64,000 nucleotides of DNA from Tubiluchus corallicola (taxonomy: Eukaryota; Priapulida; Priapulimorpha; Priapulimorphida; Tubiluchidae): assembly GCA_030141605.1 (NCBI GenBank), contig JAQGDQ010000205.1, positions 64,001-128,000 on the forward strand, in the 5' to 3' direction. Every line of letters begins with the position of its first letter. The first letter of the stretch is position 1. Made by a program: the position numbers and the translations under genes. This document shows, in pieces, positions 24,201 to 52,740 of the stretch. Below the pieces are notes generated by a model that made no database searches, was not told the origin of the DNA, and saw only the letters and a list, made by a program, of their open reading frames with translations.

Positions 24201-27200
24201 GGTGTTAATTAGAAAATGAATAAAAAATGTCTGTGTCTACATCTATGTCTAAGCAGAAAAACTGCCCATTCTGCTCAATGAATTCAAAAGTTTTAGAGCA
24301 GATATATTTCTTGTAGGCTAAAACTGCCAATAAAATATCCCACCTGAGTTTCTTCTAAATGAATGCCATTCTGTTCAAAATCAAACAGGAATAACTTGGC
24401 AGTATATCTATCTATTTCATCTTCTGGAAAGATGTCGCCTTGCTCGACAACACGTTTCAAAGCTGTGTACAAAGCTACATTCGTATTTAACCTGTAATCA
24501 TCAAAAAATTACTGAGAGACAGCACAGCAAATGCAATATGTAATACAGATGCTTCTAGTTTTACGCAAATAGGATTAAAAGACAATTAAAGATAAGGTTA
24601 ACTATCGATGTAAAGATTACTTAATTTCAGAATATTGTTCATTGCTGATATTAAACACTTCAATTTATTATTTCAGATACATACATAAGACACAATACAA
24701 AAATGAAACTTACAAAAAATACACTTACTTTTCTACAAGACCACCAATAGTCAAACTAGCATCTTCAGCAGCTGCTGCAAAGTTCAGATGATTGTGTGAA
24801 ACTCGAATAAATTCAGACTAGAAAAGTAAATAAAACAAGATTTGTGGAAGCATGAATTGCAATTTCTTTTTAAGTGTTAATTTTAAAAACAACACAAACA
24901 ACAGCCAATATCATTTACATTACAACATGTTTCAGTTAGCAACAATTCACATAGAACATTTGCCACTTTTCTTCACAAGAATACAAAAAATGGAAATTTT
25001 GCAGATCACATAGCAATTGTATCTTGCCTATCTTCCCTGTTTTGAAAGTACCATGCAACTTTGCTGCTGAATATATTTTCCAGTAAATAGACAATTAGCA
25101 GTATTAAGAAGTTCTTTACTGCGTTCAAGTATCCATAAAGGATGCAGCAATAGCCAAAGTAAAATGACACTTGCTGGTTTAAATCCAACGTTTTCATAGA
25201 ATTCGAATTATTGTAAATAGTGATCTCACGAAACATGTTGATGAAAGTTAAAAACTAAAACTAAAAATATCAAAAATCCTTTTCTTACCAAATCAGCTAC
25301 TCGACACAATGTGTCAGAAAGATCATCAAAAATTTGCACCATCTTACGTGACCTGTTTGTGCTGATCGCTTCAGCAACAAGGTGCTCACTTTCATCAAGA
25401 GCTCTGTCCTTGAGAGTATAGAACCCATGAAAATTGATTAAATCGGGTATTCCAAACAAGCCCTAGCATAAAAAAACACAGACGTTTGAGCAATTAGATA
25501 GCAGATGACAAAACTAATCACTGAAATTAAAATGATCAATAATTAATTATGCTAATCAATAAAAATGTGGTTCTAAAATAAAAGTACTAAAATACAAAAA
25601 ACTATATGTTCTGTAGTTCAACATACACACAAATTTTACAATAGTTGATGAATTTATCAGCTACAATTACCCAACACTACTGCTAAATTCTCGTTCTATA
25701 TGTTAAAGTTCAAAATATATATTACATAAGGCTCACGAGGCACCAAGTTGGCAAGAAAATTGATAACAGAAAAAAAATTAAATAAAGTAAGTTAACATAA
25801 AATCTAAATTGCATTAGCCAGTGTGTTATTGAAAAATGTTGTTCATATCCTTACATTATTTAGTATTAGGCTATTAGGTTGTCCCTAATGTTTACCTTAG
25901 TTAAGTTGTTTCAAGAACTAGTGGCCCCTAGTGATAAAAATGACTAATTTTTTGCTGTTATCAGGCATCACACCTTTTTCGTAGATACAGAATCGTAGAT
26001 ATTGATTTTTTCGTAAATCAATAAAGAATTTAAGTGGCATAAATCCTTTACAGAGTAATGGAGTTTGTTTTATATATAATGTCGCATGAACCACAAAACA
26101 TGCATGCGGTGATGCGGGGCGAAGGGGCACCAGAAACAGGGTGTCTGCTTAGGACACCACCAACACACCTTAATCTGCCCATGAGTACAAATGAAAACTA
26201 TAAACACGTTCTGCACTACACTTACTGCTTATTTGTAACTAAAATCACAGTTAAACTGCTTCTGAGCTGCCAAAAAATGATAAAACGAGTAATATGCTTT
26301 TTAACATCGATCATTACAGAGCACACAAAAAAGGACACAATGGAAATAAATTTTTAAATTGCTCATACATTAAGCTGCTTTTGCAAAAAGAAACAAAGAA
26401 AAATTTCCAAAACAAACATAAAGGGCACAAACGGTATAATACAAAAACTATTACCGCACTCTCTCGTGAAAAACTGAAATTCAGCTTTCGGTAAGGTCTG
26501 GAATTAAAAGCAGATCCTAGGGGTGACCATGTTGACACAAAACAGCCATAGCTTGTCAAAAGTATATTAGAGTTTTGCAAAAAATTCCGCCCAGCAGACA
26601 AACCTTGTGAAGTAAAACATCTGCAAAAAAACAAGAGCAAACGAAAAATACAAAAATCAGATCGAAACAGAATTCCTAACTGCAAAAATATCTTACAATA
26701 GAAACGTTATACACTTTAGCTAAAAATGAAACAAATAAACAAATCTCAACTGATCATGCAATAACACAAATCTTGCTCTCTAGCAATCTTTTGAAAAATA
26801 ACCTAGCAGTACTTGAAAGATCACATTATTTTTGTACCAAAAGAAATTACATGAATAACACTAGTAAAAGATTTCATACAGAACAATGTCCAATCATAGT
26901 TTTTTAATCTATGGTAAGACAAATCTAGACAAGAGCTGGGATCAGCAAACTTTTCCATGGAACGTCAGTAACATCTCTAGCTGAATTAAAAAAAGACAAA
27001 ATTTACCAAATAAAATTGAATTTTAAGTTGAAAATCGGTTCAGGGTTACATTTACCTTAACATTTTCTCTAACAACTCAAAGCATATAGTTACGATAAGT
27101 GAGAACTTCGAAGAATTGCAATAGCTCTCACTCAAACGTACACGTTTTAGTTTTTTTTGTGCAAGCAACGCTAGCAATATGGCAAATCATCACAGATGCC

Positions 27201-27354
27201 AAACAGACATTTGACACCCGCTAAGAGCAAATCGTAGTCTTTCTTTCGCCAAGTCTACGTCAATAATAGTTAGTTGTAAGTTTAATATATTATTAACTTA
27301 CACATTATCCCAAAATTTCACTTCTCAGCTTCTTTTTCTTAACCTCAGCTTCAT
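12262..27354 (-). CDS. MIPEP: Mitochondrial intermediate peptidase, multi-exon
   Basis: M3-family zinc metallopeptidase of the mitochondrial matrix that trims an octapeptide from precursors already cut by the processing peptidase. Exons in order: 27344-27354 (tentative), 26455-26620, 25289-25462, 24729-24817, 24344-24491, 23531-23649, 23187-23250, 22543-22699, 21759-21921, 20276-20429, 18994-19122, 17197-17347, 16702-16772, 15597-15710, 15086-15205, 13929-14050, 13483-13556, 12262-12335. All junctions are GT-AG and all phases agree, giving 2100 nt and 699 residues (human 713). The N-terminal segment ([11 protein letters not shown], then GLFGIPDL) and [15 protein letters not shown] match the family. 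HEMGH lies at about 489-493, and E518 in FAEVPS is the expected third zinc ligand. [19 protein letters not shown] carries the C-terminal substrate-site tyrosines. The catalytic set is intact, so the gene is probably active. Confidence 0.93.
14366..15027 (-). mobile_element. Deleted hAT element with a C-terminal transposase remnant
   Basis: The element is 14374-15019 (646 bp) in the MIPEP intron between exons 15 and 16. The left end is CAATGGCGTGCAGAAG and the right end read inward is CAATAGCGTGCATGGG. The flanks ATGCAGTC and ATACAGTC form an 8-bp duplication with one mismatch. On the minus strand 14725-14579 stays open for 48 codons to a stop and encodes [20 protein letters not shown], which matches the C-terminal dimerisation region of hAT transposases of the ZMYM1-like type. 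The rest of the transposase is missing, so the copy cannot move itself. Its right end lies only 66 bp from exon 15. Confidence 0.75.
16140..16390 (-). repeat. Dispersed repeat family 1, copy 2 of 3
   Basis: Minus-strand copy in the MIPEP intron between exons 13 and 14. Read on the minus strand it follows the same block order as 1865-2100 and 47585-47805: TGCATCTC, GTACCTCTCA, GTTCGAGAGC, TTTGAATTTTAAA, TTGTACAGTA, and a closing CCAAACATG. Confidence 0.65.
17197..17347 (-). CDS. MIPEP: MIPEP exon 12, zinc-binding active site
   Basis: Encodes [15 protein letters not shown] through YQHVTG, including [20 protein letters not shown]. The HExxH zinc site is at 17243-17257. Start phase 0 and end phase 1 fit the flanking exons 18994-19122 and 16702-16772. 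Confidence 0.93.
17972..18425 (+). repeat. 23-bp minisatellite with a 207-bp higher-order period
   Basis: About 19-20 head-to-tail units of 23 bp based on CATGGTCCCACTTCACAACA plus CAT. The units fall into variants (TTCAC, TTAAC, TCCAC; CACTG in place of CATGG). The same succession of variants begins at 18048 and again at 18255, 207 bp or nine units later, so part of the array arose by duplicating a nine-unit block. It lies in the MIPEP intron between exons 11 and 12. The open frames through it are artefacts: 23 is not a multiple of 3, and the unit happens to lack stops. Confidence 0.9.
19755..20153. mobile_element. pogo-like MITE in a MIPEP intron
   Basis: The left end reads CAATACACTCATATCTTGGT and the right end read inward is CGTACACTCATATCTCAGTT, imperfect terminal inverted repeats about 25 nt long and 399 bp apart. 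TA precedes the left end, as expected for the Tc1/mariner-pogo group, but the right TA is not preserved. No coding capacity. It lies between exons 10 and 11, 122 bp from exon 10. Confidence 0.55.
20556..20830 (+). repeat. Dispersed repeat family 2, copy 1 (retroelement-like 3' end)
   Basis: Shares TTATTCATTACCTATTTGG, CTACTTAATTAGTGCA, TAGGYTCYGCCTAT, and a closing CTGATGATGACAGCA then AATARAGTTGTGTT with 43855-44030. The first 80 bp are partly tandem (20558 and 20644). A TGATGA-GACAGCA-GTTGAAAC segment shortly before an A/T-rich end resembles the 3' tails of some animal retroelements, but I cannot name the family. Confidence 0.55.
22378..22540 (+). repeat. Mixed trinucleotide repeat beside MIPEP exon 8
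   Basis: ATT, ACT, GCC/CCA and ACT/ACA triplets in succession directly after the donor of exon 8 (22543). On the minus strand it would read as poly-Ser/Gly if the exon were not spliced. The splice donor CCCG|GTAAAG and the required phase show it is intronic. Confidence 0.85.
27344..27354 (-). CDS. MIPEP: MIPEP first coding micro-exon (tentative)
   Basis: The next exon starts after an acceptor in phase 2 with no usable in-frame ATG. On the minus strand 27354-27344 reads ATGAAGCTGAG followed by GTTAAG, a plausible donor in the needed phase, giving MKLR joined to CFTSQ. The resulting N-terminus is basic and hydroxylated, as expected for a mitochondrial presequence. The donor is weak, so another upstream exon is possible. 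Confidence 0.4.
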
Positions 27355-27563
27355 TTTCGCACTCTTGACCCGCTTTTTTATCTTTTTGCTGATTGATGTT
27401 GCACTGCGATTGTCAATTCAATCCATTGAATTGGCCAGTACCAATTCCGTGCATCTATGTTGTTAAGCCATTATAACTAGCAAGCAACTAAAAACGTTTC
27501 CGTCACAGACTTTTCTACCTAACAGCTGTCAGGTAGCTGATAACTCATATCAGCATCTTTGCT

Positions 27564-29035
27564 ATGCACTCTAATCGAGAGGCAATGAAAGCCATGGTAT
27601 GTATTCCCACCCATTAAATTACACAATAAATACTAAACGTTAAACTGTAATAGTTGATCACTCATCACAGTAGTTAATGTGTTGCAGCACTGGCATTTCA
27701 AAACAATGGTGCATTAGTAGCTACGTGCAAGACTTTGGGAAAACTACAGTGTACTTATATCATTACATAGTGATAAACTTAATAAAACAAAACTTTCTGC
27801 GATACAGATTAATCCTGACAATAATTCTCCAATAATTTTTATAATTTAATTAATTACATATTAATTACATTATTGAAAAGAGTGTCACAGAATATACATC
27901 ACGCAAGACTGTAATAGTGTGCAACTAGGGCCTAGGCCTATATTAACTGTAGCCGAGGTCTAGGTATAACAACTTTCCATTGGTATAATAATCGTTCCAG
28001 GCAGTCGTGTGGAGCGAACTGAAGAGAACTTTGAATGACTGATGTTATGAGGTGGCTGTTCTTAGAGTTTTGCTACGCTCTGTACAAAAATATATACTGG
28101 AATACAACAAAGTATTGTGTTGACACCAATTTTATTTTTGGTATTTATAAATGAACTGTCAGAAATTAGTTTTTTTCCATTAAACTTTTTAGAGATGATT
28201 CAGAAGTCAAGTCAGACTCCGATTGTATAAATATGAAGTCTGATATCATCGTATCAATTATTTATAAGTTTGGTCAGATGAGCCGCACTTCCATCCAGAA
28301 AATTGTGAGATGCTTCGTGCAAAAAAGAACATGGATTTTTTTATTATATAAGACATGATGATGGATGTCTGGTAACCTTAAAGCTTGTAGACTCTGTTAA
28401 AAGTCGAGAGAATGATGATCAAAATTTCAAAGCATGAATGTAGCATAGCAGCCAAGGCAAAACTTGTGCTTATCAGAAGAAAATTCTTTTTATTCTTAGA
28501 TAAAAACTTACTACTTCACTTTACAGAGATATACAGGTGTAATTACCTAATTACTTACTAATTGCATCTAAGTCTTAGAATAAGTTCAAACAACAGCCAC
28601 GTTCGAAAGGTTTTTGAACAGAAATCGTCTGATTATGCTGTTTGGTTAAGCCATTTAAAACTTCGAACTTTACAACTTACCGCAGACATGATTTGGTGTT
28701 CAACCTGCCAAATTGTTACTGCATGTGTGTCACCTTTAAACTTGGTTAGTCCTGACATGACACAGCTTTCATTGTACAAAGCTTTTCCAACAAAGAAATT
28801 GTTTAACGAAAACATTTTTGGAACGTATTTTCCATTTGTAAGATTGTATGTAAAATTGATCAAACTCTTTAAATCTCAAAACACTTTTGTTTGCCCTGAA
28901 GCTCTGTCCTTCACGGACTTTCGTCAGCTGAAGCTACTTGCACTGCACTCATACAAAGAAAGACCAGTAGCAATGCAAGAATCTTCAGCTGACGAAATCC
29001 GTAAAGCACGAAAGCTTCTGAAAAAAAGTCCATGA
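27564..29035 (+). CDS. Possible divergent gene of unknown function (fragmentary model)
   Basis: Not recognised. A frame from about 28562 to the stop at 29033-29035 stays open for 157 codons, which is long by chance in DNA this AT-rich. It has no ATG until residue 43, so it would be a terminal exon; an acceptor at 28595-28596 (AACAACAG) would enter in phase 2. Its end, SFTDFRQLKLLALHSYKERP then DEIRKARKLLKKS, looks like real protein. Upstream, 28193-28299 reads as DDSEVKSDSD-INMKSD-IIVSIIYKFGQ between an acceptor and a GTGAGA donor. ATG 27564 opens MHSNREAMKAM before a good donor (GTATGT at 27597). Phases do not join these into one model. If real, the gene would diverge from MIPEP with only 209 bp between the two starts. 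Confidence 0.3.
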
Positions 29036-29268
29036 TTATGACCATGTCAAGTCTCAGAATAAGAACACTATCTTATTTTGATCAAACTCTTCCTGGTTAA
29101 GTATATGATTACGATTAAATGTATGATTACGATTAAATGTCCTCCAAATTTTGTTTGGATTTGCCAGATGACCCATCATGCCCATCAGCAATGAGTAATC
29201 TGCAGTTGAGTTTCAGGCCAAATTCAATATGAGATATATGAGATGAACAACAATCGTAAACAGGTAGC

Positions 29269-29493
<225 letters not shown>

Positions 29494-29763
29494 TACAGGG
29501 TAATTACAAACTTTGGAGTAATTTTTTGTCTTTGTACTGGTTTGTACTCTTTATTGTATTGTCCCGATTCATTTATGCCCCGGTTGTTTTGTAAGAAATA
29601 ATGAACTTCGGCAAAACAGCATGGCTAACAAAAACAACAACAAAACAAACCAATTTTGAAACAATATTTATTATTATGTTAAACATAATTTATTACAGTT
29701 GAATCTACTTGGCAATGTGATTTATAGTTGCCTGACAGAGTCGCGTTCAATATCAATACTACT

Positions 29764-29769
29764 TTTATT
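29764..29769 (-). terminator. Candidate polyadenylation signal of the C16orf89-family gene
   Basis: AATAAA on the minus strand about 145 nt past the stop codon at 29914-29916, a normal distance for an animal 3' UTR. Confidence 0.5.
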
Positions 29770-29913
29770 AAGAAATCTATCATAAAAAGTTGTCCTCGTT
29801 TACTTAGAGTTTTCGTTTTTTTGCACTACGCCCTTAAAATATTTTCTAATCCCCATGAAAAATATGCCTTGTTTGAAATATCTTCGATTAAAATATGCAT
29901 TTTTTTCTTTTCG

Positions 29914-47322
<17,409 letters not shown>

Positions 47323-47584
47323 TTTGCTTGATGCCTTCTCACCTAAAATTTAAATCTTTTATTTAGTGACCTTAATAAGCAATAGAACTGATAACCATTC
47401 TATTTAATTCTTAAACCGGACCCAATCCTCAACTGTGGGTCAAAACAATCTATTTAAAATGTTGAAAGGAACCATATTATTTTTTCAAAAATGATTTACG
47501 TGAAAGAATTATTGCCGCACAAGCGCGGCATGTTCTTCACTGTTACATCAATTTCGTCATTCGCTAGTTAGCCGGTCACTATCA

Positions 47585-47805
47585 CCTGCATTTCGGAAAT
47601 GCCTTGCATAAAAAAAAACAGCTGCTGTACCTCTCAGTAGTGCACACGTTCGACAGCTCATGCGTGAGCACAGCAGTGAATTTGAAATTTTAATTTTAGT
47701 CTTAAGACTTGCCGAGTTTTAGTATGACACACTACATCTCTAGCAATAGTGCTGTACACTTCAATTTTTGCTTTTGCAAACACGTGCAACACGCTCATGG
47801 AATGT
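47585..47805 (+). repeat. Dispersed repeat family 1, copy 3 of 3
   Basis: Third copy, with CTGTACCTCTCAGTAGTGCA, CGTTCGACAGCTCATGCGT, GTGAATTTGAAATTTTAA and GCAAACACGTGCAACACGCT in the same order as copies 1 and 2. It is upstream of the C16orf89-family first exon. Confidence 0.65.
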
Positions 47806-47970
47806 TTGTGCTGTTGAAAATTATGTTCGTTTGTGATGGAATCAATAGTTGGGCTCGCCTATTATTTAATTATCAGAAACTTTTTTTACAGTATTATTGT
47901 TTTTAAAATGTATACTTTTTATGGGACTTGAAAGTGGGGTAGTATATGAAAAATTATCCTGTCTTTCTTT

Positions 47971-48260
47971 AAACTCCCGCGATAACTATTAAACGCAGGC
48001 CGGGTTTACCAGTACGCATAGAAGGCTATTGACCTAGGGTGCACGGGTATCTGGCGGTTCACTGAACCTAAATTTTATACAAGTGTACAAATAGTATTTC
48101 ATTAATAATATATTCAAAACCATAAGAGCCCCTGTACGGTGTATAGTATACAATAAGTGTAGGCCTAAATTCAGAAGCAGGTAAATCCGGCGTAATTTAG
48201 ACGCAGCCAATTTGACGGTAAGCCGTTTGAAACAAGTTTAGTTAACATTGCGCAAAGTTT
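47971..48260 (+). repeat. Dispersed repeat family 3 split by an inserted element
   Basis: The left half (AAACTCCCGCGATAACTATT, to 47998) and right half (CCGTTTGAAACAAGTTTAG, from about 48222) match the continuous copy at 45784. Between them, 47999-48192 begins GCCGGGTTTACC and ends GGTAAATCCGGCG, inverted termini of a small DNA element. ACGCAG occurs on both sides (47993-47998 and 48201-48206), possibly the target duplication with the boundary slightly displaced. Confidence 0.5.
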
Positions 48261-49359
48261 GCAGCTTCGTAGCGCAGTCTTTCTTAACTAAACAAAAATT
48301 CAATGACTCTTGACCTGCGAAATGATTAAGAAGTAATTTGAGTAAATAATAAAAGAAAAAACAACGTCTTTCGTGTGAACTAAGTCATTGAAAACGCGCC
48401 AAAAAGCCCAAATGCTAGTATTTAGTAGAAAAACTATTAATTTTGTTTTAACTGTTTTTTATTAACGAAGTTACGAATTACAAGAGGATAACAAAACGTA
48501 ACTAAATAATCGAACTTCTAGAAAAAATGTTTGACTATGACTGCAGCAGTCACTTACGTTGTCGCAGTTTCGATCAGTGATTCCTCAAGTGAATCAGCAA
48601 GCTGTTCTGAGATACTTCATGCTGACTGTTTCGATAAATGCTGGACTTCAGGAAATTTTCCCAGATGAATATTATTTCGTCGCCGTCTCTGTGTTGTATC
48701 AAGTGGTTCGCAGCAGGCTTGAACTGAACTGTACGTAAAAACGCGCAAAGTTCTGCAACTATACAACACAATGTGAAAATGATCTCCAACCACGTTGACT
48801 ATGGGCCTACGTGTTCAGTCACGCTGTGCCATTAAACCCTTTAAACAGCAGACTTTAATTTCATTAAGACCCTGCTCAGCTGCCTAATTACTCCGAATAT
48901 TACTTTTAACGCTCTAAACTCGTTAAATGAAATTTTGATACTGGTTTGATAGGTGATTTGGCATCACTTTTGTGACGCTTCTGCGCATGTCAGCCTGTGT
49001 TCTGTTCATGCTGATGATATGATCGTCGGAGAAGCTCTGTGGCTTCAGTATAGGCAAATGATCATTAAAGATATGAAGAAGAGATCTTACTTGTCGTCAC
49101 TAATTATTTTTTGAAATGTGAGTATTACATTCCTAGGCCAATGCATGTCACAATTTTGGGAGTGGTCGTATATGTATAAATTATATTATAGAATAGACAA
49201 GATTGGTACTTGAATTGTACTTTCATCCGCTTAACTCTAGCAACTTAATTATTAAAGTTCTTGCTGCATAAGATATAGAAGATATTTAGTCATTTAGTGT
49301 GAGCAGTGTTAACGTCGTTGCTCCCCGCCTAGTAAAGGCTTAGTTTAATATACATATTA

Positions 49360-49526
49360 AGGGTAAGTAGGTAGGTTAATAGGTAGGTAAGTAGGTAGGC
49401 AGGCAGTCAGACATATATATATATAATTATCTAATATATCTAATATATCTAATATAATCTTATCTAATCTTATCTTATCTTATCTAATCTAATAATCTAA
49501 TCTAATAATCTAATAATCTTATCTTA

Positions 49527-49592
<66 letters not shown>

Positions 49593-50062
49593 TATATATG
49601 TTAAACGATCTATCTACCTACATACCTACCTACCTACCTACCTACCTACCTATACCTACCTACCTACCTACCTACCTACCCACCCACCTATTTATCTACC
49701 TACCTACCTACCTATTTATCTACCTACCTACCTACTTACCTACCTACCTACATACCTACCTACCTGCCTACCTACCTACCTAGCTACCTATCTACCTACT
49801 TACCTGCCTACTTACCTACCTGCTTACCTACCTACCTACTTACCTACCTACCTACCTACATACCTGCTTGCCTACCTACTTCCCTACCTGCCTGCCTACC
49901 CACTTACCTACCTACTACTTACCTACCTGCTTACCTACCTACCGAGTTTACTAACTATTTACGTACTTATCCACCTACTTACCTTCTACCGAGTTTACCA
50001 ACTAGCTACATACTTATCTACTTATTTACCTACTTATCAACCTATCTATCCGACCACCTGCC
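49360..50062 (+). repeat. Complex microsatellite: GTAG, TATCTAA, TA, GA and CTAC blocks
   Basis: Consecutive blocks: GTAGGTAG (49367-49410), TATC/TAATC units (49430-49530), TA dinucleotides (49531-49570), a short GA run, then about 480 bp of CTAC with scattered changes. The initial GTAG and later CTAC runs are complementary, so the block could fold back on itself. Confidence 0.92.
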
Positions 50063-50682
50063 TATCGTCTTGCATTTTTCTTTAAGTGCTTATATTATTC
50101 TTTCTACAACATTGTCGACGATCTTAATGTCCAGACAGAGAAAATCTCTTGGGCACGAATGACTTACATTTCACAACTGATAACAACCTGTTTGTTTCCG
50201 TTTTGCCTCGTCGAGGAGGAAGTCATTTGCGATAAATGTGTCCAAACAGATTTAGTGAAAAGTTCTTCGGGGACTCACTCAATGAAACATGTCCAGCACA
50301 TAACTCCAATGTATGGTAGCAGTTTTTTTTAACTTTTTTTTACAATAGGATGCGCTGCAAGTCAGTACGCTGCAACTTTCCAACAAAACCTTGTGATGAA
50401 TGAAAAATGGTGAAACTGGAGTCTTCTCCTAGGTTGCATAATTCGACCATAGCTAGTTGAGTTATAGCCACGCCACTCTGCTTGCGGGCGCAGTGACGAA
50501 GTAGTTTTCCCAACGAGTAGGCTGGTAAGGAAACTAAGTTTGTAATATATTCGGATGTATGGATGCATGTATGCGTGTACGTAGGTAGGTAGTGTTGCAG
50601 TCAGATAGGCAGGCAAGTGTAAGGAAGCAAATTAGGTAAAATGAAAGTGTAGATCCTGGTTGTTGTTGTAGTAACAATTGTA

Positions 50683-50951
50683 TTAATAATAACAATAATA
50701 ATCTTTATTTAAAGTCGGTTTTGGGGTGAACAATGAACATTAGCTCAAAGAGCTATTATCGCCTACTGAAAATAACAACCTGCAACCACCTAACAGAGAC
50801 TATCATTACCCCACTGTTACTCTAAATGCCATGCGCCAGGCAGGGCAACAGCAGTACCATTTTAAAGTCTTAGGTACGATTCGCCGCTGTATCGAACTCA
50901 CGGCCTCCCAGACGGAAAGCGGATGCGTTATCACTAGGCTAAACCGTTGTT
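50683..50951 (-). mobile_element. tRNA-derived SINE, copy B (most complete)
   Basis: On the minus strand: A-box-like TTTAGCCTAGTGATAACGC, B-box-like GTGAGTTCGATAC, the core AAAATGGTACTGCTGTTGCC (50844-50863) followed by CTGCCTGGCGCATGGCATTT, and an ATT-type tail (50683-50700). It is the best-preserved of three copies. Confidence 0.75.
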
Positions 50952-51631
50952 TTAATTATTATTTTAATTTAACACGTAATCTACAAATTATTATGAAATA
51001 CTTATTTTAACTAACGACTTTGATAATTTTAACTGCTTAAGACAATATTTACAACACTACAGTATCAACTTTAAACGTATGCTAGTGTTTTTTACCTCAA
51101 TAATAATTTTAGTAGCAATAACACCAGTTTTGTAAATAGTGCTGGAACTATCATATTATACTGACGCGCATTTCACACCTGATAACATCGCTTTGTTTTC
51201 GTTTTCGTTTCAGAGGAATTCTTTGAGATAACCATACAGACATTACTGGGTGATATCTGTTAACGTGATACATGTAAAACACACTACAAGGTAAAATTCC
51301 CTCTGTTGACGTGGAAAAAGAGGCATTATAAGCTGTTACAACTTTAATAATACGAACTAAGTTATTTGTAAAAACAGAAATATATCACACTAGAGAAAAT
51401 GCGAAAATTGGTTTGCTAATTATTATGAAATTTTTATCTAAATTAGTAGTAAATATAGTCGTTTTCGTAAGCCTGAGATATGATACAGCAGATAACACTG
51501 ACGACAGGCTAGTGGCGGCATCTGTCGACAAGTTTGTAAATCGAAATTATTAATGTGTCTATTGGTCGATTAATTACGAATGCGAATTAAAAAATGCAGC
51601 TTTAATCTTCTGCTTCTAAACATGTCACAAG

Positions 51632-51947
51632 ACGACTGTTTTTTATTGGTCTGGTCTGGTTTTATCTGACGGAAATTGTTTACCCGCGTATTACAGCAAA
51701 TATGAGTTTGTCTGAGACAGAATTTAGCACCTTATAATAGCACACATGAGGCAACACATCTCTGAAAAAATTTGTCAGATACTTTAGCTCATGTGCATTC
51801 CCAGAAAACGCTGTCTAACTTTGCTGCATACAGATTTTTTTTAAAAGCATGTTAAATTTTCTGTCTCAGACAAACTCCTCGTGCTGTGCAGATCTGACCA
51901 ATATCTCATCAATACGACACCAGGTTTGACCAATAAAAAGCTGTCGT
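51632..51947. mobile_element. MITE-like inverted repeat element
   Basis: The left end has ACGACTGTTTTTTATTGGTC and the right end read inward ACGACAGCTTTTTATTGGTC. Further in, GAGTTTGTCTGAGACAGAAT (from 51704) is matched by its inverted copy near 51857. No coding capacity; no target duplication identified. Confidence 0.5.
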
Positions 51948-52435
51948 AATACGCTTGTCATACACATATCATCTGGTATTCGTTTACAGTTTTACCCATG
52001 GTATAAGTTGCTTCATACAACAACAAATGCCGTGTGAACCCAAATTTTACGTTGGACAATTTGCTGCATACAGATTTTTTGCTGAGACTAGTTTTTCACA
52101 AAAATCTGTGAAAATCAAAGTTGGGAAAACAGTTTTTATCGAATTCCCACATTATCTCAATGAAAACCGTAAAATTAGACACAACTTTTCTTTTTTCTCA
52201 GTCAAATCTGCTTTTTTCTTTGTCTCCTAATTTTCCTTTTTTTCACTATCCTAACACTGATCATAATTTTTTGGCCCAAGTTACCTGTGTTCCACCTTTC
52301 AAGTTTTCCGTCAAGCTAGGTTTCACAAACGACTTGTGACACAATGAACAATTCTAAACTTTCTTTAAATTATTTACACTGTTAAACTGTAATTAAATAA
52401 TTGTTAAATTATAAATTTATATTATTTAATACTGT

Positions 52436-52495
52436 GACATTGACTCTATCGTGTGTTGCATGTCGAATAAACGAATCTTGAATCTTAAATTTCAC
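52436..52495 (+). repeat. Possible 3' tail of a non-LTR retrotransposon
   Basis: GTCGAATAAACGAATCTTGA followed by ATCTTAAAT. TTGAATC-type tails after AATAAA are common at 3' ends of some animal non-LTR elements. No protein fragment was found upstream. Confidence 0.3.
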
Positions 52496-52718
52496 AAAAA
52501 ATCAGACAATAAAAGTTACTCTATATCTTGGTTGTCGACAGAGTAGCTATAACGATTATAAAGACTCGTATATATGACGTCCGTGTTCCAGCAATTTTCA
52601 GATGATACCGAGTTAATCATTCCCACTGGAGTGGGTTTATCTAGAATGGAAAAAATCGGAAATCTTTATTAGCGAAATTTTACTGATTTTTATACATTGT
52701 TTTGCAACGTTTAAGAAT

Positions 52719-52740
52719 GTTAACTGATTAATCAGTTAAC
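52719..52740. repeat. 22-bp perfect palindrome
   Basis: GTTAACTGATT followed directly by its reverse complement, with no spacer. It could be a protein-binding site or chance in AT-rich DNA; no neighbouring gene explains it. Confidence 0.6.

Noticed and set aside
26936-26970. hAT-like end GGGATCAGCAAACTTTT
   Set aside because: No partner terminus or target duplication found; too short to support.
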